Assembly: GCA_030734395.1 (NCBI GenBank)
Contig: JAUZTG010000029.1
Span: 1,116,001 to 1,180,000 of the forward strand
Direction: 5' to 3'
Source of the DNA: Sarocladium kiliense
Lineage: Eukaryota > Ascomycota > Sordariomycetes > Hypocreales > Sarocladiaceae
DNA: 64,000 nt
The translations under genes and the position numbers were made by a program. Each line of letters starts with the position of its first letter. The stretch's first letter is position 1. This document shows positions 10,223-21,128 of the stretch, in pieces. Below the pieces are notes generated by a model, which had not been told where the DNA came from, did not search any database, and worked only from the letters and a program-made list of their open reading frames with translations.

Positions 10223-12720
10223 CTTGACAGTGGTGGGTTGTAGCGATTACAAGTCGACCGGCGACGGGGTAAATCGGAAGAGGTCACTTCGACACCGTGA
10301 AAAGGAACGACTTCGTAATCGAAAATCCCCAAGTTCTGGAAAGTCCTTTCGTTTCAAGCACTCGATATTGCTTCTCCGGAGTATTGAATGATCGATGACG
10401 GTAGAGACGGGTATCCAGCACACCTATACAATAGCCCAACACGCGAGTAAAATAGTGTAAGTCGTAAAAAAGAGCGGACCTGAACCAGCAGTCGGGGTGA
10501 AAGAATACTAAACAAAAAGATGGATCTGTTGTAGTCGAAGAAGAAAAGAAAGAATGAAGAGAAGAACCGGTCGACTCCTCGTACCTCGCCGGGCAGTGTG
10601 AGGAAATGAAAAAGAGAGAGGGAGGAAGAGGACGAGGTTCGTCTCGAGTCTGGTGGGATGGGGAGAGCGGGCCAAGATGGTGTTAAAGGGGACAGGCGAG
10701 CCAAGACTGGAGTCCTCGACAAGCGTTTAGTGCCGGTGCTAAGAGGCAGGGAATAGTAGAGATGTCGTCTGGCCCTGTCGCGACTAGTAGCCCGGGATTG
10801 TCTGGTGTTGTTTGCCGCGATGGGGAAGGATGCAACGAGAGGAAATGCTTAGGCGAGGGCTAACGGTGAGCTGAGCTGGGTAGAGCGGCGAGCGAGAGTA
10901 TAGGAGATGCAAGACGCAAGGCACGGCACTTGAGCCCGCGATCAAGGGTGAAACTCAATCGGAGGAGACAGGCATGCAAGTCCAACGGTGTGGGCTTGTT
11001 CAATCCCTGGGCGACGACGATCCGACGAAGCGCCCTCAACGGGACGAACGAGGCTGCCTGCCCCGTGTAAATGGTGGGAGGAAACAAAGAGGTCGGCCAG
11101 GGCTAAGCAGCCTGCGCTTTGTGTCAGGTTGGCGGGCGAGAGAGAGAAACGAGACGGCTGCGACGGGAGGTGTCTGAGGCCCTAGACGGGTCGTTGCGAA
11201 GCTGCGACAGGGTGTGCCTGCTTGGTGTTTCGGAGGCGTGGAGGGGGCAGGCCAGGGTGGTGATGGTGAGCATGGGTCGTCGGTGCTGCTGATGGGCAGG
11301 CGAGGTAACGAGTCGGCAGACTGAAGTTGTTGGTGATGATAGAAGAGGAAGAGGATGGGCAGGATGAGGAGATGAACATCCTCGTGGCCGGAGAGGCGAC
11401 ATGGCGCCCAAGCTGGACATGCATCCCGAGGCGATATTCTTAGCAAAAGGTGGTGAAGCGCAATGAAGCCAAGCGTGCAGGGCGCTTAGAGAATGGGCAG
11501 CGGACCAACGAGAGCGCGGCAGCCACCTGTGACAACGGGAGCGCCACTGCGTTAGCGCTGCGGCCGGGCCTTGGGGGGCAGTTAGTGCTGTAGTGGGGAG
11601 GCCTGCACGAGGCTATCGGCCACTAGCAGACGTCCCATCTGCATGTGGGTGTGGCTGCTGGTTGCTGTTCAAGGAGACCATGGGGGATGGTTTGGGGTTT
11701 GTACCGCCACATGTGGCTGGTTTGTGTTCGGACGCACTCATCCCATCCGTCCGTCCATCCGTCCATCCATCCAACCACCAATCTCCAATCACCGGAGACG
11801 AATAGCATCAGCATCGCCTGTACCCATCGCCCAGACATCCGCTGCTGCACCATCCAGCTTCAGCCTCACCTTCTATCCAGATTTTCATCCCTTCTATCCT
11901 CTCCTCTACTCTATCGTCTCTCTCCTTCTCGTTAGTCTGCCCAGGTGCCCCTCTCCGACAGCTGAAACAAGGGACAGACACCGCCTTGGCCACGATCAAC
12001 CCCTGGTCATCCTAGGGTCCCTGACGAACGCATCCCAGACCCATGCCCTGGCCCAGGATTCTCTCCAGACACCTTCAGAACACGGACCTCTGTCCTTCCG
12101 GCCGGTAAACTCTGTCTGGTCCTCTCTTGGGCGTTTTGCGCTGAGCTCGGGCCAATTACATCCTGATTACCCAAAGTCGTGGACGAAGACCAGAAAAGAG
12201 GGCTAGCCGAGGAAACCATGTGTCTCCTGGGCCAGGCATGTGAGAGAAGTGAATAAGGTGAGCTGTGTGAGAACATCGATGAGTTTGCACCGCAGAGCTC
12301 ACCATTAATGCCAACAACAAAACTCGCGTGACCATCAGTCCATTATATCCAAAATCGAATGTTCCTCCAAATCTGTCAGCCTTTCGGTAAACATTCTGAT
12401 CCGATCGACCCTTGCAGGCCCATCCGGCTGCCAGATCGCGGCCAGCCTGCCTGGCCCTGCCTGCAGCTGCCTCCTGTCGAGTGTGCGTGGGGAATCGTAC
12501 GACTTGCTCAACGCTGCCGTTGATGCCTTTTATGCACTCTCAGCTCGAGCCTTAGACGCCTATTTGAAGGTCGATAGCCGTCCTCTCCTCGAAGGCTTGA
12601 AAGTTTTCTGGTCGTCTGCTTGCTTCTGCTGCTTACGGCTGCTTCGTGACGCATTTGCTATACCTACCACAAAATAACTGACATTGTTCCAGGGCGTCAC
12701 GGGAAAAAATGGGAGATTTA
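10223..12720. other. 2.5 kb gene-less stretch upstream of noxA
   Basis: Between the start of noxA and the 3' end of the HET gene I find no convincing coding frame or RNA gene on either strand. Frames of 60-190 codons here are compositionally biased (Ser/Arg/Pro) and lack family features. A pyrimidine-rich tetranucleotide tract lies at 11744-11773. The stretch probably holds a long noxA promoter and leader. Confidence 0.55.
11744..11773. repeat. Imperfect (ATCC/GTCC)n tetranucleotide tract
   Basis: About seven tandem four-base units alternating between ATCC and GTCC lie in the gene-less region upstream of noxA. Confidence 0.85.
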
Positions 12721-14400
12721 TCAACTCATCAAGATTTGAATTAGGTCTTGCTGTCGGCCCAACTGCTCACCAAACATGATCCCGTGAGTAAAGCACCAAC
12801 TCACAAGTACTCGTTGCTTGTCGTCGGCAGTGTCACAGTCGCTGTTGGAGGAAATCTCATTGCGTCTGACCAGGAGTGGCAAACGACTTCCTGGCACAGA
12901 AGTTACGATGTCTCCTGCTCGCGTACAGTCTGGACCAATCCCTAGCAACCCGTTGGTGGTCATGAAGGCTCTCCATCCGTCGACCTGGGCTGCCAGTGCT
13001 CTTTGGAAGGGATTACTACTAATGTCAGAAAGACCATCTTCAGACGACGCTGATTCGAGCCATGTTGCCCACTCGAGAAAGTGGCGATGGTGCTCTGGTT
13101 CGATTGGCATGTCTTCGAGGTCAAGACCTAACGTTAAGCTTGAGCTCAACATCTTCTTCCACATTTCATCTGCCACATCCTCTGGCAATCTGCTCTTCAA
13201 AGCGATTAGAGCGTTCATAGCCTCCTTCTGCATGTCCACGGATTGCGAACTAAAGACGGGACAGACCACGGCCACCGTGTCGACTTCCCTCACCTCTAGT
13301 CGTAGCTGGTCGTCTGATTCGAGTCTCGGTCGGACACCCAGCATCCCTCCTGTGTCCCAACCAGCTCGTGAGCATGCCACCAGGGGCTCCGAAAACGAAA
13401 AGTAGCGAAGATCCGGAGCCCAGGTAGGCAGATCTGCACCACGCCCTCGGGCAATGCCGCACAACGCGAGCAGATCAAGTGTGTCGCTGTTACAGAGCAG
13501 CGCCGCAGCCGTCTCTTTGTATATCCTCTCCACTGGTGTCGTATAATCCGGATCTGGCACAGGCCGGTCTCTATCGGCGATGCCTCGAAAAGCAAAGACC
13601 ATGTCCTGCTTCTGTGTCGCTTGGAGATGGAACGCCGCCTCCAATAACCTTTCGTACTGCACAAATCCAGCGTCTCTGAACTCGCGACGAATATACAGCA
13701 TTCTTGTAATACTCCATAATCCTCTGAGCTCCCTATCCTCCTCATCGAAGCGGTTGATACCTTCGTAGTATTTCCAAATAGCGAGCACACAGTTCTCAAG
13801 GGCGGCGAACTTCACGGCATCTTGCCCGCATACGACCTGGACGTTATCATTCAAGGTGACTTCTTGGACTACCCAGACGCGATGGAACCACGGTCTGGCT
13901 AGAAGAAGCAGCACGTCGCCGAGGCCTTTGTAGTTCTTCTCCCGTTCCCAGTCGTCTGGCCAGTCGAGACGCTGCCGAGAAGCTATGTATCTGAAAGCAG
14001 CTCGACTTTGTGGCGTCGCAGCACCTAGCCAAAGCATCACCTGAGTCGCTGCAGAATACACTTTTCCCATATTCTTCACTTGGGACGCCTTTTCGTCGAG
14101 GTCGACCTGGTTTATGCATAACGAATCGATCCAAAGAGTAAAGGTACGACCGCGCAGGCGGAGCGTGTCAAACAGGTCCGATAATGTCCGGCTCACTGGA
14201 AGACGTCGGTTGCCGGCGAAGTTGATCCATTTTACGGGAGTGGGATCGTCCCAGGTGTAGGAGACGGCAGTGTACTCCGGAGCGCTGTCGACGGGGACGG
14301 TCTTGAAGCTAGCGAAGAGTTGGCCGTTCAGGAGGCCTGTTTTGAGCTGGAGGAGTCGGATGTAGCCCTCCCCGGGTAGTCTTTCGTACGTCACATCCAT
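12721..14400 (-). CDS. HET-domain (heterokaryon incompatibility-type) protein
   Basis: Single exon, 559 aa, starting MDVTYERLPGEGYIRLL. The three conserved HET blocks (PF06985) are in order: EYTAVSYTWDD near residue 42, TLWIDSLCINQ near 87, and the QVKNMGKVYSAATQVMLWLG block near 107. The following RPWFHRVWVVQEV segment (about 170) is also standard for the family. The C-terminal 300 residues carry no NACHT, ankyrin or WD repeats, so this is a stand-alone HET protein. HET domains mediate non-self recognition cell death in some fungi, but most members have no tested role. No partner gene such as a NLR or HeLo-domain protein lies beside it. Confidence 0.92.
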   Translation of the reverse strand: MDVTYERLPGEGYIRLLQLKTGLLNGQLFASFKTVPVDSAPEYTAVSYTWDDPTPVKWINFAGNRRLPVSRTLSDLFDTLRLRGRTFTLWIDSLCINQVDLDEKASQVKNMGKVYSAATQVMLWLGAATPQSRAAFRYIASRQRLDWPDDWEREKNYKGLGDVLLLLARPWFHRVWVVQEVTLNDNVQVVCGQDAVKFAALENCVLAIWKYYEGINRFDEEDRELRGLWSITRMLYIRREFRDAGFVQYERLLEAAFHLQATQKQDMVFAFRGIADRDRPVPDPDYTTPVERIYKETAAALLCNSDTLDLLALCGIARGRGADLPTWAPDLRYFSFSEPLVACSRAGWDTGGMLGVRPRLESDDQLRLEVREVDTVAVVCPVFSSQSVDMQKEAMNALIALKSRLPEDVADEMWKKMLSSSLTLGLDLEDMPIEPEHHRHFLEWATWLESASSEDGLSDISSNPFQRALAAQVDGWRAFMTTNGLLGIGPDCTRAGDIVTSVPGSRLPLLVRRNEISSNSDCDTADDKQRVLVSWCFTHGIMFGEQLGRQQDLIQILMS

Positions 14401-15037
14401 TTGCGCGTCTCAATATCGACTCAATATCTGGGAGAAGCCTGGTGCCGTGCCGCTTCAGCTGATGACTTTTCATGATGACCACATCCAGCCAGGAGGGGAG
14501 GCAGGCTGAGCCGGGCGGGCCGTGGCGGAAAAGGCCCATCATCCATGCATAACAACGTCCTTAAACCAGCCATCATGTGGTTCTTATTTGCTTCTCTCAT
14601 TGGCTTCGATTCATGTTGCGTTAAGTCTCGTCAGCAAAGGAGATTTAAGACAAGCACCTCCTGGTATCTGAAGATTCTAATCTTAGTAACAGTGGTAGTA
14701 ACTGGCGCTTTTCATAGTCTTGGATACTTTCTTTGAACGAAAACACACCTCGACAACGCCGGAGAGTCCATCACCCGAATTCGATGGAGTGACAGACCAA
14801 ATTGACTTATATAAGCGATATCACCTCATGGGAGTTCTGACATTCTGATGATTATTCCCCTTTCCCCAAGTCCGACTGTTCAGTTTGTTTTGGCTGTCTG
14901 TGAAGTGTGAGGAGACTGTTTAGGGAGTGCAGGGTAGGACGGGTTACGTGGGCGGATTTTGCTCAAGTCGCCCCACTTATTTTTGCGCATAGTACATAGT
15001 TTACAAAATGAACCTTGCAAGACAACAACAAGCACCC
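14401..15037. other. Intergenic region between the HET gene and tRNA-Lys
   Basis: Holds the HET gene promoter on the minus strand. It is AT-rich near 14600-14850. I see no gene in it. Confidence 0.6.
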
Positions 15038-15121
15038 GCCCGGTTAGCTCAATCGGTAGAGCGTCAGACTCTTATAGAGACTGCGATCTGAAGGCTGCGG
15101 GTTCGACCCCCGCATCGGGCT
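15038..15121 (+). tRNA. tRNA-Lys(CTT) with an 11-base intron
   Basis: The acceptor strands GCCCGGT (15038-15044) and ATCGGGC (15114-15120) pair over seven positions, with one G-T pair. The D arm is GCTC-AATCGGTA-GAGC. The anticodon stem is TCAGA/TCTGA and the T arm is GCGGG-TTCGACC-CCCGC. The anticodon loop reads CT-CTT-A, then a canonical-position intron at 15075-15085 follows base 37, leaving loop base A at 15086. Box A (TAGCTCAATCGG) and box B (GGTTCGACC) are internal, as for RNA polymerase III genes. Discriminator base is T15121. Anticodon CTT decodes AAG lysine. Confidence 0.95.
15075..15085 (+). other. tRNA-Lys intron
   Basis: Eleven bases inserted between positions 37 and 38 of the anticodon loop, where the tRNA-splicing endonuclease cuts. 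Removing them restores a normal seven-base loop. Confidence 0.9.
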
Positions 15122-15186
15122 CGAATTTCCTGGGACCTGTCCCACGACGTCCGACATTACACGGGTTCAATTCCTGTGGATGCTTC

Positions 15187-15193
15187 TTTTTTT
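15187..15193 (+). terminator. First long T run downstream of tRNA-Lys (RNA polymerase III terminator)
   Basis: Seven T bases form the first run longer than three after the tRNA 3' end. This predicts a transcript that reads about 65-70 bases past the mature tRNA before stopping. Confidence 0.6.
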
Positions 15194-15937
15194 GCTCAAT
15201 ATTGAGTTGAAGTTGGTGCGGTTTGGGAGGGGAGTAGTTTCGTGAATTTGTTCCCGAGTTGAAATTTTGAAGGGATTGAGCAGAGAAATAGTTGTCTCCT
15301 CTTTGTTTCGCTTGGTAGTTGGTAGAGGGAGCATTCTGACCAGTGAGGGAGTGTGACTATTATGTGCGCCTGCAATGGTGCACCGACTTCAAAGGGGTGC
15401 TTTCTTTGCAATTTCTAATGGTGGAATCACTGCCATGATTATCTTCCTTGCATGATTCTCACCTTATACAGTAGTCAGCACCGAATTGTGAAGGATCTAG
15501 GTGTCGCAACCCTCACCCCATCTCAGGATCACTGCACCGATAAGCGCTTCTCTCAATAGAACAAGCAAGCTCATACAAGAGAACATTCTATCAAGGCGTG
15601 TAGTATTAGGAAAACCATTCACACGAGCTACTACGACAACATGACAGGTAGCGATCAGAACAGCAAAGTTGTGGCGCGGAGCCCAATGCATCCAACGCTA
15701 AACAGAGAGACGATGCAGTCGTGTGCCGACATACGTAGATTGAGTGATGAACTTTTCACACTGGCAATGAGTTCCTGTGATCCTGTACCCAGACAAATGG
15801 CGCGCAATGTATGCAGACATTTAGGTAGACTAATTCCGCGAAGCCACCCGAACCTCCTGCTGCAATCCGTGGCAAAATTTGCGGCCCAAATGCAAATACA
15901 AACTCCAGGGGCAAGAGCCTTAGAAACCCCGTTGTCT
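15194..15937. other. Intergenic region without a supported gene
   Basis: An open plus-strand frame at 15641-16141 overlaps the 3' end of the NF-X1-type gene on the other strand and has no family features. I see nothing else here. Confidence 0.55.
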
Positions 15938-18769
15938 CTAATGCTCAAAACGCTCTGCACGACTCATACCCTCCACCATCACATGATTCTGGCCTCCGAT
16001 CTGCGCGCCACACTCAGGGCATCTTGCCAATTGCATGGGCATGCCGCATTCTCCAATGGTGAACTATGTATTCCATCAGCCAAGCCCGCCCGTGGACGCG
16101 CCCTAAGGGAGGGGTTTCAACTTACAGGATGGCCGTTCTGACACTCGTACCAGTGTCCTGAGTGGGTGGCTATTCCGCGCGGGTCGCTGACCATGGCAGA
16201 CTTGATCGCATCAAGCTCCTCTTGCGTCACAGCTTCGTACCAAGGACCTCGCAGCACCTTGATCATTCTTTGAACATGTGTCACGAGCTCCTGTGAGCCT
16301 TGAAAGCTTGCTTTACACATCCCCTCTGCCGCTTCGAGTAGATGCCGGGCATTCTCTACAGTCGTGATCCCTACGACCTCGCCGTCCGAGATGTTTGAAG
16401 CTACGCCCTGCATTCCTCTGACGACTCGGGCATAGGAAAGAGTGGCAGCAACAGCAATGCGAGGGAAGTTCTGCTCGCTGCTCTTCTCCACCAGACGCTC
16501 GCACTCATGCAGGAGGGCCTTTACAGACTTCACACACTTCTGTGTTGACTGATTGGCCGCGGAAACACTCCCTGACATCATGATCAAAATGTCTTGCACC
16601 ATGATCTCTTGGATACGGAGATGTGCCAGCTCCCCGCCAAAGATCGCCGAATATTCTGGTAAAGGAGCCTTCTGCTCTTCTAGATTCAGGTTCTCGAATC
16701 TAGACTCAAGTGGTCCGGTGGCCTTGGCGGCACGAACAGCATCGGCAAGTTTCTTTGACGGCTGCCGATCCGCCGACATCGCCTTGCAAAGTTGCTTCGC
16801 GCGCCTGGACAGCTTTTTGAGCTTGGAATGTCTTCCCTGTATCATTTCTTCGTCGTAGCCCGGAGTAGGGGGTTGTCTGTCGTTATGCAGCTCCAAAGCA
16901 GCCTCATCAATGGCCTTGTTCAGCTCGTGAAGATCCAGCTGACCCTTGACGACGAATCTCTTTGAGGTCTCGTTCATAACTGCTATATTAACCACTCGAT
17001 TGTACCGTCGAGTAGCGTGCTGTTTGACGGATCGTTTGCAGTCTGGACACGTTGGCACAGCAAACATCTCTGCCGGATCTGCCAGGCCAACGAACTCCCC
17101 TTGCATATCAGCACGATAAACATTGTTCAGCCCAACAAGGCCGTCCAATGATTCGGCTGTGAAGAAGTGCCCGCATGAGAGTACAACGATCGGCGTGTCT
17201 TCTAGATCAATCTCATTGTACATCTTGAACTCGAGGAGGTCCACTCGTGCCTCGCCTTTGGGATCGCACACCTGGCAGTAGCCCTGAGGACAGACCTCAC
17301 CACAGAGGCTTGGACACTGATGGCCGCATTTTAAAGTCTCCTTACATCTCTTGTCGCATGGGAGGCGGTTGCAAGGCGCAGCACAGGGCATAGAGCAGCG
17401 ACCCCGATGCTCGCAGGACCACGCACATCTCTCAATGCATGGTGCACACGGATCTGAACAGGGCTGTGCACATTGGGAATGAGCGCAGAGTACCTAGCTG
17501 GCGTAAGCATGTTATCGAGAATCACTAGAAGAAGAAGAACCATACCTCACACTTCTCGCTACAAGGTGGACACGGGCCATCGCCGTGACAGGGAATATTG
17601 CAGAGATGATTGCAAGTATTGCGTGGTCTTCCACAAGGCTTCTTGCAAGTTTGGTGCTCTGACTGGTCTTCCGTCATAGACTGCGGATGGCATTTCGCAC
17701 AGTGACCCGGACAGACATGGCCACACTCCAAAACCTGAGTACAGGGCTGAGGACAGCGAAAGTCCTCCGAGTTGACATCAGTCGAGCAAGAGACGTTCAC
17801 TGCGTGTTCGCAAAACCCGACAAGCTTCCGAACAGACACATTGCAGCGAATCTTTGCTGGCTGCTGAGTCTCCCAACATGGAACCCTGTCTTTCAGATGG
17901 CCGCAGGGGAGAACAACACCATCGACCGGAACTTGACAAAGCCCGCACTCCTCGCCACAAGTCTTTGGACAAGCATGATCGCAAGTACTTCGCCGACGTG
18001 GGCAAGACTGGTCCAACTCGGTCAAAAGGTTTGGCATATCTTTATGAAGGGACACGCGTTTCTCGCGGATGACAAGCTCATGTAGAGCAACAATGATTGA
18101 CTCGGTGATGCGCCCAAGGCTTTTGATTTGCGAGCCAGAAAGCTCTTCACACATTTGTGTTCGAGTATCTCTACATAGATCTCGGAAGAACGCAATGGCT
18201 CTTTCGCCCCCCGCGCCACTGATCATGTTGTAAAGGGTACCAGTATATGTTTCGATCGACAGACAATCCAACACCGTGTCATGTGTGATTGTCTTGGGGA
18301 AGTTTTCGATCATCAGTTGATTGGCAACATCGGATAAGGATGGTCTGGTTTGGAGACTGAGCTTGAGATAGTCACCGCCATGATATTTGTCGTCAACGAG
18401 ATCTCTGACAAGCTGCTGACGGTCCTGATGACCATCTCCGTCCAATATTGTAAGCGCAGCCTTCCAAATCAAATGAAGTGATAGTCCAGGATATTGTGAT
18501 GGAGCACGTCGGATATTGACCCTCCATAGGTTGAAGGCCTCTTCGTCGTTGTCTTCATCCAATGTTGGCGGTCTCGCTCGAGGCTGTCGGCCGTCGGAAG
18601 ATTGGTGGCCATTCCGATCATGGGAGAACTTGCACTTGGAACCATAAGCGCATTTTCCTTGGGCGAAGAATCGACATGGCTGGTCTGATGCCTGCTTGGG
18701 TCGGCCATTGGGGGCTTGTCTGTGGCTGGACCCTGACAGCCCGCCTCGTCGCCAGGTGTTGCCACGCAT
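15938..18769 (-). CDS. CCCH + NF-X1-type + RZ-type zinc-finger protein lacking a helicase domain
   Basis: complement(join(15938..16063, 16126..17493, 17546..18769)), 905 aa. Near residues 30-50 there is a CCCH finger (CRFFAQGKC..CKFSH). A helical region (about 70-260) follows, then about ten Cys/His-rich NF-X1-type repeats (about 265-500; CDHACPKTCGEECGLC, CGHVCPGHCAKC, CNHLCNIPCHGDGPC, CGHQCPSLCGEVC). A second helical region comes next, and the end is an RZ finger, HWYECQNGHPF..IGECGMPMQLARCPECGAQIGG. The last exon is found only by splicing the 62-base intron 16064-16125. Exon junctions at 17546/17493 restore CEVLCAHSQCAQPC. ZNFX1-like fungal relatives normally carry a superfamily 1 helicase between the first helical region and the zinc repeats. 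It is absent, and no break or repeat marks a deletion. An RNA-silencing or RNA-binding role is possible by family. Confidence 0.88.
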
Positions 18770-19577
18770 GGCAGCAGGAATTTCTGATCAGTCCTTAAAA
18801 CCTCATCAGAACGGGCGAAGATGAGGTAACTGGCAGGGAGATGAAGGATTGAAGAGAAGAGGGAATTATCTTAGGCAGTAGCCGCAGGCTGGGGGCAGTG
18901 ATTGGGACTCTATGCGGGTGGCCGACCACATCGGCTGTGAGCCGCATTCACTGCCTACGCTCTGCCATCATGATAGAAACCCATGGAAGAAAATAGTCGG
19001 ACTCCAGCACTCACTGCACACGCTGTGATTGTAGATAGCGGCTTGCCACCAATTGGATCCTTCCTCGTAACAGCAGACAGAACAGCCTTTACCTCCCAGC
19101 CTTGAAGTTGTGTGGTGACATGGCTGGCGGTGGCTTTGGGGTACATATCGAAGCGACAGAAGTTGCGACTTAATCTTGAGCTCCTATAGCTCGTCAATGA
19201 CTATGAACTTCTCCATTCAGTCCGGTGGCGACGCCTTATGGCTTGGTCTTCTGGCATAAATCGATACCTGACGTGGCTCGAGGAGGACTGACAAGTGAAT
19301 TGCCACGCGTTGTATCAGTCGCTTACTGATTACATGCTGATTCAACAAGGCAAATGACAGGATGGATAAAAAAAAATGAAAGGAAGACGAGGTTTGCCAT
19401 GCAAGGATCCCGGATTCAACAGTAGCATGGCAGATCAAGCTACGCCGAGCCACTCTCAACTAGCTGCCGAAACTCTTATCACTCCGCGACTAATCTTGTG
19501 AAACGAAACTGAAGATTGAGATGGAAGACTTGTGGATTGGACTTCGTGATTGTGAATGAGGCTCAGACAATTTGCAC
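18770..19577. other. Intergenic region
   Basis: Upstream of the NF-X1-type gene and downstream of the small secreted protein gene. Short frames here show no family features, and no RNA gene is apparent. Confidence 0.55.
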
Positions 19578-20054
19578 TCAGCACTGAAACTTGATCGACC
19601 TCCACGGTTTATCCACACTGACACAATCGTCAAGGTTGAGATTTTTCTCCGAATAGCCGAGGCAGAACTCTTCTCTGTGCCTAATGACTGAGGACGAAAG
19701 GTGTGGTTAGAAAGTGATGTCCCAGTCTGAAGGCACGAGAAGAGTAGACGACTTACTGTGGCAGCTTTCGTTGCCCTTTCTCTGTATGCTGACAGCCTTC
19801 CACCTCCACTGCAGGCCGATACAGTCTCCACTGGCGTAGTGCCTGCTGTTCCCATACGAGGTCTGACATAATTGATTGCTCCAGAATTTGACTGAAAGGT
19901 CAGGAATGTTGGGCTTCTTTCTGTATTTGTCCCTGGGCTCAAGGTTGATCTCAGGGGGACCTTCAGGCGCAGGCTGCGAGGTGTCGACGCGAATCGGGCC
20001 ACCGAGAATGGCGCAGACTGCAGTTACCGCGATGCTGAATTGAGTCAGGAGCAT
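19578..20054 (-). CDS. Small secreted cysteine-rich protein (effector-like)
   Basis: complement(join(19578..19687, 19757..20054)), 135 aa. The N-terminus MLLTQFSIAVTAVCAILG is a clear signal peptide. The intron is 69 bases, with a GTAAGT donor at 19756 and a CAG acceptor ending at 19688. It converts a frame that would run on into Ser-rich nonsense into a compact ending with cysteines. The mature part has six cysteines, at residues 63, 78, 98, 108, 121 and 135, the last being the C-terminal residue, so three disulfides are possible. A proline-rich segment (about 28-45) follows the signal. I recognise no family. Size, secretion signal and even cysteine count are those of fungal effector or antimicrobial candidates, but no activity can be claimed. 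It is divergent from the sugar transporter gene. Confidence 0.7.
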
Positions 20055-21128
20055 GTTGGGGTCGGTGCTAAGTGACAGGGTGCAAAACCTCAGGAAGAAG
20101 TGACTTGGGGACTAATGAGCGTGCTGGGGAGACACTCCTTCACAACCTCGGTGGCATAGACGTGTTTATCTCTTCAGCGTGTCCTGAGTTTCCTCCCCCA
20201 ACGTAGCTCATGAACGGTGCCTTTAAGTCAAACACTATCTTTCTGCTCTTCTCCGGGTGGTGTCTGAGAGCTTGACAGCTCTGATCCGGCCATGATGCTA
20301 GTCGCAAAATATCTCCAATTAGTGAAGGAACCACGTCGTAGGCCCATTTCATTGAGTCGCGGCTAGAATGACCAAACAAAACAAACCAAACAGAGACTGT
20401 GTTTCGCCAGAATGGGATAATACGATGACAGGGGAACTCTCTCGGAAACTCTCTAGTCTTAGCGACCTGCAATAACGTCAAACGGTAATAGCTGTAGCTA
20501 CTTGAGTGGAAAGTACCGGATTGGAGGTTCTCCCATTCCGGCATATGCATGGGGAATTAGTACAGGAGCCAAGGCCTTTCGTCCCAGTGTGGAATAATCC
20601 GAATACTTTGCTTAGCTGGGATGTGAGATGTGCTACCGCCGCCGTAGAACCCCGTTTGTAAGCTGCGACGGCATTGAGCGCCGGACTAAAGCGTGGATAT
20701 TCTTGACCCGACTACCGTCCTAAGTTCCTTCATTGCTCTGGAGACCCAAAAAACAGCCGAAATCAAGTGGCGTGATGCGCAGAGTGGCGTCGGGGCAATT
20801 GACGGCCGCAGAGTCGCCCGAGGGAGCCCGACGCTTGGCTCTGTTTGGTGCGGAAACGTGAAATCTGGGGAAATTCCACCACCAGAGGTAGTTGATCAGG
20901 TTTGCCCCACGGGGTAACATGCTGCCTCGCAAGGAACGGGTCTGTTGCCGAGGGTTTCCCATGCACTCGCACGAGCTGTACCGATGGTAAGGGAGGGCAA
21001 GGCGAAAAACATAAGACTGCTGTCATGTCCAGTTGAAAGCTCTCATTGCTCTCCCTCTCCCAGTCATCGAAGCTACTGAGCGGCATCGGCATATAATACC
21101 GGCTGAGCAAAGACAATCGAAGAGCATC
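20055..21128. other. Divergent intergenic region upstream of the MFS transporter
   Basis: Contains the promoters of the small secreted protein (-) and the MFS transporter (+). Paired CGG triplets are present: CGG-N12-CCG at 20791-20808 and CGG-N8-CCG at 20937-20950. The region near 20760-20960 is GC-rich. No gene seen. Confidence 0.55.
20937..20950. promoter_or_regulatory. CGG-N8-CCG inverted triplet upstream of the MFS transporter
   Basis: Inverted CGG triplets eight bases apart, about 180 bases before the transporter start. The same N8 spacing occurs upstream of the GH88 gene at 30726-30739. Zn2Cys6 dimers bind paired CGG triplets with protein-specific spacing; the connection to the regulator at 25955 is inference. 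Confidence 0.3.

Noticed and set aside
11643..12206. 187-codon plus-strand frame across the tetranucleotide tract
   Set aside because: Much of it is translated microsatellite and pyrimidine-rich DNA; no domain.
15112..15182. A second, overlapping tRNA gene using GCATC/GATGC as acceptor stem
   Set aside because: No D arm and no acceptable seven-base anticodon loop; only the T arm fits.
15641..16141. 166-codon plus-strand frame
   Set aside because: It overlaps the RZ-finger exon of the NF-X1-type gene on the other strand; nothing in it is recognisable.
21033..21128. Upstream in-frame ATG that would extend the MFS transporter by 32 residues
   Set aside because: The extension is unlike family N-termini; MAKVDNENIEIPEG at 21129 is a normal cytosolic start.
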